This document shows, piece after piece, positions 25,533 to 32,871 of a stretch of 64,000 bases of DNA (positions are counted from its first letter, which is position 1; each line of letters begins with the position of its first letter). The DNA is taken from the NCBI RefSeq assembly GCF_024508665.1, contig NZ_JANINP010000006.1:372001-436000 (forward strand). Reading direction: 5' to 3'. The stretch is from Sphingomonas sp. (lineage in GTDB: Bacteria > Pseudomonadota > Alphaproteobacteria > Sphingomonadales > Sphingomonadaceae). Both the position numbers and the translations under genes were made by a program. Below the pieces are notes generated by a model that was given only the letters and a program-made list of their open reading frames with translations, was not told the origin of the DNA and did not search any database.

Positions 25533-26114
25533 ATGCGGATCGCGATCATCGACACCAGCACGACTCGTGCGGCGATCATTTCCGAAGGTCTGCGCGAAGC
25601 CGGTCTCGACGATCTCGTCCTGATCGACAATGCGCATGCGCTCGTTGCGCAAATCGAGGCGGCCAACCCGGAAGTTGTGCTGATCAACCTCGAAAATCCC
25701 AGCCGTGACGTGCTGGAGGAATATTTCGCGGTGTCGCGGGCGCTGGCGAAACCAATCGCGATGTTCGTCGACCAGAGCAATCCGGAGGCCACTGCCGCGG
25801 CGATCGATGCCGGTGTTTCGGCCTATATCATCGACGGCCTGTCGAAGCAGAGGATCATGCCGATCGTCGATCTCGCGGTGCGGCGCTTCAACGCCTTTTC
25901 CCGGCTCCAGGCCGAGCTTCACGAAGCCCGCAATGCGCTGGCCGACCGCACCGCGATCGACAAGGCGAAAGCGATCCTGATGCGTCGCCGCGCGATCGAC
26001 GAGCCCGCCGCCTACGCCTTGCTGCGCAGCCACGCGATGCAGTCCAACCGCCGCATCGCCGAAGTGGCGGAAGCCATCATCACCAGCGCGGCGTTGATGG
26101 GGGACGACACATGA
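25533..26114 (+). CDS. nasT: NasT, ANTAR-domain antitermination regulator
   Basis: The 193-residue product has an N-terminal receiver-like domain (IAIIDTSTTRAAIISEGL, residues 2-120) and a C-terminal ANTAR domain (about 130-188: ELHEARNALADRTAIDKAKAILMRRRAIDEPAAYALLRSHAMQSNRRIAEVAEAII). ANTAR domains bind paired RNA hairpins and prevent transcription termination. In the NasS-NasT pair, NasS holds NasT until nitrate or nitrite is present. The gene overlaps nasS by four bases (ATGA). Its probable target is the leader at 27413-27523. Confidence 0.95.
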   Translation: MRIAIIDTSTTRAAIISEGLREAGLDDLVLIDNAHALVAQIEAANPEVVLINLENPSRDVLEEYFAVSRALAKPIAMFVDQSNPEATAAAIDAGVSAYIIDGLSKQRIMPIVDLAVRRFNAFSRLQAELHEARNALADRTAIDKAKAILMRRRAIDEPAAYALLRSHAMQSNRRIAEVAEAIITSAALMGDDT

Positions 26115-27322
26115 CGCTCGACCGCATCCGGATAGGCTTCCTGCCGCTGGTCGATGCCGCCTTGCCGATCCTGGCGCGCGAGCGGGGGTTCGCCGAGGCG
26201 CATGGACTCGAGATCGAGTTGGTTCGCGACCTCAGCTGGGCAACGGTGCGTGACCGCCTGCTCTACGGTCATACCGATGCCGCGCATATGATCGCGCCGC
26301 TGGCGATCGCCACCGCGCTCGGCCGGGGGCGTCCCCCCGTCGAGATCGACGTCCCCTTCGTGCTCGGCCTCAACGGCAACGCGATTACCTTCTCGATCCC
26401 TCTCGCGACGGAAACGCTCGAGGGCGATCAACTCGGCGACCCGCGGACGGTCGGGGAACGGCTCCGCCAGGTCGCGACGGCGCGAGCACAATCGCGACGC
26501 GCGCTCCGTTTCGGCGTCGTCCATCGCTATTCGAGTCATAACTACATGCTGCGCTACTGGCTGGCGGCGGTCGGCATCCGGCCCGACATGGATGTCGAGA
26601 TCGTCACGATCAGCCCGCCTTTCGCCGCGGACGCGCTCGCGGCGGGAGAGGTCGACGGCATCTGCGTCGGCGAACCGTGGAACAGCGTGGCGGTCGATCG
26701 CGGGGTCGGGCGGATCGCACTGGTGACCGCGCAGATCTGGCGGCGCGGGGTCGAGAAGGTGCTCGCGATGCGACGCGAGACGGCAAGCGCTTCGCCCGAT
26801 CTGATCGACCGGCTGGTCCGGGCGCTGCACGATGCCGCGGCGCATTTCGTCGAGCCCGATGCGGCTGAAGAGAATGCGCGGATCCTGGCGCAGCCCGCCT
26901 ATCTGGCGGCGCCGGAGGAGACGATCCTGCGCGCCATCACCGATCGGGTCCGCCTGTCGCAGGGCGCGACGCCGCTCCACATTCCCGATTTCATGTTCCA
27001 GTTCCGCGAGGCGGCCAACTTTCCGTGGCGTAGCCAGGCGGCGTGGCTGTATTCGCAAATGATCCGCTGGGACGGCACGCCGTTTTCGTCCGAGGAATCT
27101 GCTCGCGCCGAGGGCGTGTTCAGGCCCGATCTGTACCGCCGCGCGCTGGCCGGATCGGGCGCGATCCTGCCCGGCGCGAGCTCTAAGCTGGAAGGCGCGA
27201 TCGGCGATCCGCTCGGCGCGGGATCGGTGCAAGGCAGGCTGGTGCTCGGTGCCGACCGCTTCTTCGATGGCCGTGCGTTCGATCCCGACGATGCGGAGAC
27301 CTATCTGGCGTCGCTGCCCTGA
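26111..27322 (+). CDS. nasS: NasS, cytoplasmic nitrate/nitrite sensor (NrtA/CmpA-like)
   Basis: The 403-residue product has the fold of the nitrate-binding protein NrtA/CmpA (IGFLPLVDAALPILARERGFAEAHGLEIELVRDLSWATVRDRLLYGHTDAAHM). It lacks a signal peptide, as expected for the cytoplasmic sensor NasS, and no ABC permease genes accompany it. Its ATG overlaps the nasT stop, so the two partners are made together. NasS is known in other Proteobacteria to sequester NasT and release it on binding nitrate or nitrite. Confidence 0.92.
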   Translation: MTLDRIRIGFLPLVDAALPILARERGFAEAHGLEIELVRDLSWATVRDRLLYGHTDAAHMIAPLAIATALGRGRPPVEIDVPFVLGLNGNAITFSIPLATETLEGDQLGDPRTVGERLRQVATARAQSRRALRFGVVHRYSSHNYMLRYWLAAVGIRPDMDVEIVTISPPFAADALAAGEVDGICVGEPWNSVAVDRGVGRIALVTAQIWRRGVEKVLAMRRETASASPDLIDRLVRALHDAAAHFVEPDAAEENARILAQPAYLAAPEETILRAITDRVRLSQGATPLHIPDFMFQFREAANFPWRSQAAWLYSQMIRWDGTPFSSEESARAEGVFRPDLYRRALAGSGAILPGASSKLEGAIGDPLGAGSVQGRLVLGADRFFDGRAFDPDDAETYLASLP

Positions 27323-27412
27323 TTTTTGCTGCAAGTGCGAAATAAGCTTGCGTCCGGCAAGCGAATCACGCATCATCCCAATCGCTGGGTAATGACGCTC
27401 GGCACGAAATAA

Positions 27413-27480
27413 CCGCGATGACCTCCACCGACGGGGGTGATTGCGGGGCGGGTCCGACGATCCGCCAAGGCAACGAAGCC
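27413..27480 (+). promoter_or_regulatory. ANTAR-type leader RNA (NasT target)
   Basis: Hairpin P1 has 14-nt arms (27413-27426 and 27433-27446, one G-G mismatch, two G-U pairs) and the hexaloop ACCGAC. The loop has A at position 1 and G at position 4, exactly the ANTAR consensus. A second hexaloop AACGAA (27472-27477, again A1 and G4) is closed by GGC/GCC (27469-27471, 27478-27480), though its stem is short. An additional GC-rich hairpin lies between (27449-27466). The order P1, P2, terminator, target gene matches known ANTAR leaders; binding by NasT is inferred. Confidence 0.8.
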
Positions 27481-27500
27481 GCCCAGACGCGCCAGCATTG

Positions 27501-27523
27501 GCCGCCGTCGGGGCGGCTTTTTT
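27501..27523 (+). terminator. Leader intrinsic terminator (attenuator)
   Basis: GCCGCC (27501-27506) pairs with GGCGGC (27512-27517) around GTCGG and is followed by six T residues (27518-27523). It lies 29 bp before the transporter start. GCCGCC also occurs at 27478-27483, overlapping the 3' arm of the second ANTAR hairpin, so it could compete for the same GGCGGC strand. Confidence 0.88.
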
Positions 27524-27552
27524 CTTGTCCATCGCACGCGAAGGGGATCCGC

Positions 27553-28791
27553 ATGGCGACCGCATTCTGGAACAGGGCACAGGACAGGCAGCAGGACGGC
27601 TTCTGGTCGAGCGGGCATGTCCCGACGCTGATCGCCGCTTTCCTCTATTTCGACCTCGCCTTCATGGTCTGGGTATTGCTGGGGCCGCTCGCCCCTGAAA
27701 TCGCCAGGACGTTGGCGCTGACGCCCGCCGAAAAGGGTCTTATGGTGGCGACCCCGACGCTTGCCGGAGCGGTGCTGCGCGTGGTCAACGGCCTGCTGGT
27801 CGACCGCATCGGCCCAAAGCGCTCGGGCACGATCAGCCAGATCATCGTCATTGCCGGGCTGCTGACCGCCTGGCTGGCCGGCGTGACCAGCTTTGCGGGC
27901 ACATTGGCGCTCGGCGTCATCCTCGGTTTCGCCGGGGCGAGCTTCGCGATCGCCCTGCCGCTGGCGAGCCGCTGGTACTCGCCCCAGCATCAGGGCAAAG
28001 CGATGGGGATTGCCGGTATGGGCAATTCGGGCACCGTGCTTGCCGCCTTGTTCGCGCCGTTGCTGGCCAAGACGTTTGGCTGGAACGCCGTGCTCGGCCT
28101 GGCGTGCATCCCCCTGACGGTCGTGTTGGTCGTTTATCAGCTGATCGCCCGCGACGCGCCCAACCGGCCCGCGCCGAAGTCGCTCGCCGAATATCTCCAC
28201 CCGCTCAAGTCGGCCGACGCCTGGTGGCTGATGGGATTCTATTCGGTGACCTTCGGCGGGTTCGTCGGGCTTGCCGCGTCGCTGCCGATCTATTTCACCG
28301 ACCGCTTCGGCCTGACGCCGGTCGTCGCCGGCTATTGCACCGCGGCCTGCGTATTTGCCGGCTCGCTGGTTCGTCCGCTGGGTGGCGCGCTCGCCGACAG
28401 GATCGGCGGGGTCAAGGCGCTGACCGCGGTGTTCGCGGCTGCCGCTGCCGCTTTGGTGGGAGTCAGCATGGCGCCGACCGTTGGCGCGGCGATGGGATTG
28501 TTCGTCCTCGCGATGCTGGCATTGGGCGTCGGCAACGGATCGGTGTTCCAGCTGGTACCGCAGCGTTTCGCCGAAGAGATCGGCGTGATGACGGGCCTGG
28601 TCGGCATGGCCGGCGGCGTCGGTGGCTTTTACCTCGCTTCGTCGCTCGGCATCGCCAAGCAGCTGACCGGCAGCTTTTCGCCCGGCTTCCTGATCTTTGC
28701 CGGGCTCGCCGGCATCGCCTGTCTCGGCATCACGATCGTCAAATATTCGTGGCGCCGGCACTGGGGTGCGGCCGAGGGCGTGCGGATCTGA
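27553..28791 (+). CDS. narK: Nitrate/nitrite transporter, NNP family MFS
   Basis: The 412-residue MFS protein has about 12 transmembrane helices. It contains the NNP signatures GFAGASFAIALPLASRWYSPQHQGKAMGIAGMGNSG (nitrate signature 1) and GVGNGSVFQLVPQRF plus GMAGGVGGFYL later. It imports nitrate for the reductases downstream. The ATG at 27553 follows AAGGGG; the open frame runs upstream through the leader and should be ignored. It is the first structural gene after the attenuator. Confidence 0.95.
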   Translation: MATAFWNRAQDRQQDGFWSSGHVPTLIAAFLYFDLAFMVWVLLGPLAPEIARTLALTPAEKGLMVATPTLAGAVLRVVNGLLVDRIGPKRSGTISQIIVIAGLLTAWLAGVTSFAGTLALGVILGFAGASFAIALPLASRWYSPQHQGKAMGIAGMGNSGTVLAALFAPLLAKTFGWNAVLGLACIPLTVVLVVYQLIARDAPNRPAPKSLAEYLHPLKSADAWWLMGFYSVTFGGFVGLAASLPIYFTDRFGLTPVVAGYCTAACVFAGSLVRPLGGALADRIGGVKALTAVFAAAAAALVGVSMAPTVGAAMGLFVLAMLALGVGNGSVFQLVPQRFAEEIGVMTGLVGMAGGVGGFYLASSLGIAKQLTGSFSPGFLIFAGLAGIACLGITIVKYSWRRHWGAAEGVRI

Positions 28792-28813
28792 GCGGGCAGG
28801 GGGGAGCAAGGCG

Positions 28814-30019
28814 ATGAAATATGCCTGGCTGATCCTGGGAAGCGCGCTGGCGGCAACGCCGGCCACGGCCCAGGACATCGCACTTAAGCCGCTCGCCGAG
28901 GCGCGGCTTCGCTACGAAACGGTGGATCAGGCCGGGCTGCCTGACGATGCGGATGCCCTGACGGTCCGCGTCCGAAGCGGCATTCAAGCCTTAAGCGGGC
29001 CGCTCACGGCGATCGTCGAAGCGCAAGGGACGCTGGCGCTGGTCGGCGATTATTATGACGGCCTGCACGGCGCTGCGACGCGCCCGCTGGTCGCCGATCC
29101 GCAAAATATCGCGCTCTACCTCGCGCAGCTGCAATACCGCACCAAGGCGGTTTCGGTGACGATCGGCCGCCAGCGGATTGCGCTAGACGACGAGCGCTTC
29201 GTCGGCACGGCGCCGTTCCGCGACAATGGCCAGACCTTCGATGCCGCGCGGATCGAATGGACCGGGGTCAAGGGGCTGAAGGCGGACCTTACCTATGCCT
29301 GGCGCGTCAACACGATCTGGGGAATCGACGGCGTGGGTGCTCGGCCGCGCTCGATCGGCGGCGACAATGTGCTGGGCAATCTGTCCTATGCCAGCCCGGT
29401 CGGCACGATCACCGGCTTTGCCTATCTGGTCGATCAGGACGAAACCGCGGTGCAGGGATTCCGGCTGTCGAGCCAGACCTATGGCGCGCGCTTGGCGGGC
29501 GCGCGGCCGCTCGGCAAGGGGATCAAGCTCTCCTACCAGCTGAGCTACGCGACCCAGTCCGATTATCACCGCAACCCCAATCGCTATCGCGCCGATTATT
29601 ATCTGATCGATGCCGGGCTCGATCTCCATGCGCTCAAGCTCGGTGCGGGCTATGAAGTGCTCGGCGCCGACAAGGGCGTGGCGCTCGCCGCCTTCGAGAC
29701 GCCGATCGCGACTGGGTTCAAGTTTCAGGGCTGGGCCGACAAGTTCCTGACCACCCCACCCGACGGCGTCCGCGATCTCTATGGCAACTTGGGCTATGGC
29801 TGGAAACAGGCGGGGCCGTTCAAGGCGCTGACTTTGCAGGTGGTCTACCATCGCTTCGCCGCCGATCGTCACAGCCGCCTCTATGGCGACGAGATCGACC
29901 TCCTCGCTAGCGCCAAGCTCGGCAAGACCAGCCTGTCCGCGCGCTACGCCGATTACCAGGCGGATGGTTTCGCCACCGATACCCGCAAATTCTGGCTGCA
30001 ACTCGATTGGAGCTTGTGA
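28814..30019 (+). CDS. Alginate-export-family outer-membrane porin
   Basis: The 401-residue product has a signal peptide (about residues 1-20, ending ATPATAQ). A beta-barrel body rich in alternating aromatic/hydrophobic strands follows and ends in KFWLQLDWSL, close to an outer-membrane insertion signal. IALYLAQLQYRTKAVSVTIGRQRIALDDERFVG is typical of the alginate_exp family. Its place between the transporter and nirB, with its stop overlapping the nirB start, suggests it lets nitrate or nitrite cross the outer membrane. Confidence 0.85.
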   Translation: MKYAWLILGSALAATPATAQDIALKPLAEARLRYETVDQAGLPDDADALTVRVRSGIQALSGPLTAIVEAQGTLALVGDYYDGLHGAATRPLVADPQNIALYLAQLQYRTKAVSVTIGRQRIALDDERFVGTAPFRDNGQTFDAARIEWTGVKGLKADLTYAWRVNTIWGIDGVGARPRSIGGDNVLGNLSYASPVGTITGFAYLVDQDETAVQGFRLSSQTYGARLAGARPLGKGIKLSYQLSYATQSDYHRNPNRYRADYYLIDAGLDLHALKLGAGYEVLGADKGVALAAFETPIATGFKFQGWADKFLTTPPDGVRDLYGNLGYGWKQAGPFKALTLQVVYHRFAADRHSRLYGDEIDLLASAKLGKTSLSARYADYQADGFATDTRKFWLQLDWSL

Positions 30020-32535
30020 TGGACTTCCTTTTATCCGTGTCCGACCCCGACTCTCAGCCGGACGCGCCGTCCGGTTCGGAGCCCGGCCTTCCTCATCTGG
30101 TGGTGATCGGCAACGGCATGGCCGGGTGCCGTGCGGTCGAGGAACTGATCGCGCGCGATGCCGGCCGCTACCGGGTGACGATCTTCGGCGCCGAGCCGCG
30201 GGTGAACTACAACCGCATCATGCTGTCACCGGTGCTGGCGGGCGAGAAGAGCTTCGACGACATCGTCATCAACGATGCCACTTGGTACGCCGATAACGGG
30301 ATCGAGCTGGTCGCTGGCGATCCGGTGGCGAAGATCGATCGCGCCGCGAAGACCGTGACCGCGCGGTCGGGTCGGACGGTGCGCTACGACAAATTGCTGA
30401 TCGCGACCGGATCCGATCCGTTCATCATCCCGGTCCCGGGCAAGGACCTGCCCGGTGTGATCAGTTTCCGCGACATGGATGACGTCGATCATATGCTGGC
30501 GGCTGCCGATCGCGGCGGCAGCGCGGTGGTGATCGGCGGCGGCCTGCTGGGGCTGGAGGCAGCGCACGGCCTGTCGCTGCGCGGGATGCAGGTCACCGTC
30601 CTTCACCTCATGCCCACCCTGATGGAGCGCCAGCTCGACGAAGCGGCGGCGTGGCTGCTCAAGTCGGCGCTGGAGGCGCGCGGCCAGACCGTGCTGACCG
30701 GCGCCGACACCGCAGAGATCCTGGGCGACGGCAAGGTCGAGGCCGTGCGGCTCAAGGACGGGCGCGAGATTCCCGCCGACCTGGTGGTGATGGCGGTCGG
30801 CATCCGTCCCTCGGTCGCGCTGGCGCGTGAGGCCGGGCTCGCGGTCGGGCGCGGCATCCAGGTCGACGATCATATGGTGACGAGCGACCCCGACGTGCTC
30901 GCGGTCGGCGAATGCGTCGAGCATGACGGTCAGGTCTATGGGCTGGTGGCGCCGCTGTGGGACATGTGCCGCGCGCTGGCCGACGGACTGGTCGAGCGGC
31001 CCAGCGGCTATCGCGCCAGCGTCACCTCGACCAAGCTGAAGGTCGCCGGGCTCGACGTCTTCTCGGCGGGCGATTTCGCCGGCGGTGATGGTTGCGAGGA
31101 CATCGTGCTGCGCGACGCCAGCCGCGGCATCTACAAGCGCGTCGTGCTCAAGGACGACCGGATCGTCGGCGCGGTGCTCTATGGCGATACCGCCGATGGC
31201 GGCTGGTATTTCGACCTGATGCGGCGCGGCGAGGACATCTCGGCCACGCGCGACCTGTTGATCTTCGGCCAAGCCTTCGCCTCGGGAGGGGGGCAGGCGG
31301 ACCCTAAGAAGGCCGTTGCGGCGCTCTCCGACGACGCGGAGATTTGCGGTTGCAACGGCGTTTCCAAGGGTCAGGTCGTCTCGTGCATCGCGAAAGGCGC
31401 GCATAGCCTCGACGCGGTACGGTCTGGCTGCAAAGCAAGTGCGAGTTGCGGGTCATGTACCGGCTTGGTTGAGACCCTGCTCGCCCTAACGCTTGGCGAC
31501 GAGGTCGAGGCCGGCCCGAAGACGATGTGCAAATGCACCAGCTTCGGCCATGACGATGTTCGCCGCGAGATCGTCGCACAGGGTATGCGCTCGATTCCCG
31601 AAGTGATGCACAAATTGCACTGGTCGACCCCGGATGGCTGTTCGGGCTGCCGCCCCGCGCTCAATTACTACCTGCTCTGCGCGCTGCCCGGCGAGTATCA
31701 GGACGACCAGCAGAGCCGCTTCGTCAATGAACGCCTCCACGCCAACATCCAGAAGGACGGCACCTATTCGGTCGTGCCGCGGATGTGGGGCGGGATCACC
31801 AGCCCGCAGGAATTGCGCGCGATCGCCGACGTGGTCGAGAAATACGATGCGCCGATGGTCAAGGTGACCGGCGGCCAGCGGCTCGACATTTTCGGCATCA
31901 AGAAAGAGGATCTGCCCGCGGTGTGGGCCGACCTCAATGCCGCCGGAATGGTGTCGGGCCATGCCTACGGCAAGGCGCTGCGCACGGTGAAGACCTGTGT
32001 CGGCTCCGAATGGTGCCGCTTCGGCACGCAGGATTCGACCGGCCTCGGCGTCAAGCTCGAACGCGGCTTTTGGGGCAGCTGGATGCCGCACAAGTTCAAG
32101 ATGGCGGTGTCCGGCTGCCCGCGGAACTGCGCCGAGGCGACGATCAAGGATTTCGGGGTGGTCTGTGTGGACTCGGGCTACGAACTCCATGTCGGCGGCA
32201 ATGGCGGTATCCATGTCCGCGCGACCGACTTGTTGGCGAAGGTCGCGAGCGAGGAGGAAGCGATCCATTTCGCCGCCGCCTTCGTGCAGCTCTATCGCGA
32301 GGAAGCGCGCTATCTCGAGCGCACGGCGCCGTGGATCGAGCGGGTCGGGCTGCAACACATCAAGGACCGTGTGGTAGAAGACGCGGCCGGCCGGGACGCG
32401 CTGGCCGAGCGCTTCTGGTACTCGCAGACGTTCAGCCAGGAGGACCCCTGGGCCGAACGCGCCTCGGGCGCGGCGCGCGAACAGCATGCGCATATGGCGC
32501 ATTTTCAACCCTTGGCATTGGAGGTCGCGGAATGA
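30019..32535 (+). CDS. nirB: Assimilatory nitrite reductase large subunit
   Basis: The 838-residue product reduces nitrite to ammonium with NAD(P)H in the cytoplasm. In order it has an FAD/NAD(P) domain (HLVVIGNGMAGCRAVEEL; VVIGGGLLGLEAAHGL), a BFD-like [2Fe-2S] domain (CGCNGVSKGQVVSCI ... SCGSCTG) and a ferredoxin-like half-domain. The sirohaem/[4Fe-4S] domain follows, with CVGSEWCRFG and SGCPRNCAEA providing four cysteines. The ATG at 30019 overlaps the porin stop by one base. Confidence 0.97.
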   Translation: MDFLLSVSDPDSQPDAPSGSEPGLPHLVVIGNGMAGCRAVEELIARDAGRYRVTIFGAEPRVNYNRIMLSPVLAGEKSFDDIVINDATWYADNGIELVAGDPVAKIDRAAKTVTARSGRTVRYDKLLIATGSDPFIIPVPGKDLPGVISFRDMDDVDHMLAAADRGGSAVVIGGGLLGLEAAHGLSLRGMQVTVLHLMPTLMERQLDEAAAWLLKSALEARGQTVLTGADTAEILGDGKVEAVRLKDGREIPADLVVMAVGIRPSVALAREAGLAVGRGIQVDDHMVTSDPDVLAVGECVEHDGQVYGLVAPLWDMCRALADGLVERPSGYRASVTSTKLKVAGLDVFSAGDFAGGDGCEDIVLRDASRGIYKRVVLKDDRIVGAVLYGDTADGGWYFDLMRRGEDISATRDLLIFGQAFASGGGQADPKKAVAALSDDAEICGCNGVSKGQVVSCIAKGAHSLDAVRSGCKASASCGSCTGLVETLLALTLGDEVEAGPKTMCKCTSFGHDDVRREIVAQGMRSIPEVMHKLHWSTPDGCSGCRPALNYYLLCALPGEYQDDQQSRFVNERLHANIQKDGTYSVVPRMWGGITSPQELRAIADVVEKYDAPMVKVTGGQRLDIFGIKKEDLPAVWADLNAAGMVSGHAYGKALRTVKTCVGSEWCRFGTQDSTGLGVKLERGFWGSWMPHKFKMAVSGCPRNCAEATIKDFGVVCVDSGYELHVGGNGGIHVRATDLLAKVASEEEAIHFAAAFVQLYREEARYLERTAPWIERVGLQHIKDRVVEDAAGRDALAERFWYSQTFSQEDPWAERASGAAREQHAHMAHFQPLALEVAE

Positions 32536-32870
32536 TCGGCGATTGGCTCGATATCGGCTGGCTCGACCAGATCCCGGTGCGCGGCAGCCGCACCGTCACC
32601 GTCGCGGGCGGTGAGGAAGTCGCGGTGTTCCGCACCGCCGACAACCGCGTGTTCGCGCTCGCCAACCGCTGCCCGCACAAGGGCGGACCGCTCAGCCAGG
32701 GCATCGTCCACGGCCACAGCGTCGCCTGCCCGCTGCACAATTGGCGGATCGCGCTCGCGACCGGCGAGGCGCAGGGCGAGGACAAGGGTTGCACGCCCAC
32801 CATCGCGGTCAAGGTCGACGCCGGGCGCGTGCTACTGTGCCGGTCTTCGACGTTGAAAGCCGCCGCCTGA
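32532..32870 (+). CDS. nirD: Nitrite reductase small subunit
   Basis: The 112-residue product is a Rieske-type protein that partners NirB. The cluster residues are present as CPHKGG and CPLHNW, so this copy keeps a true [2Fe-2S] site; many NirD proteins have lost it. It overlaps nirB by four bases (ATGA) and is followed by nasA after one base. Confidence 0.95.
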   Translation: MIGDWLDIGWLDQIPVRGSRTVTVAGGEEVAVFRTADNRVFALANRCPHKGGPLSQGIVHGHSVACPLHNWRIALATGEAQGEDKGCTPTIAVKVDAGRVLLCRSSTLKAAA

Positions 32871-32871
32871 T

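Noticed and set aside
27349..27367. GCTTGC/GCAAGC hairpin after nasS as the first ANTAR hairpin
   Set aside because: Its loop is five nucleotides (GTCCG) and lacks A1/G4; it is more likely the end of the nasTS message or incidental.
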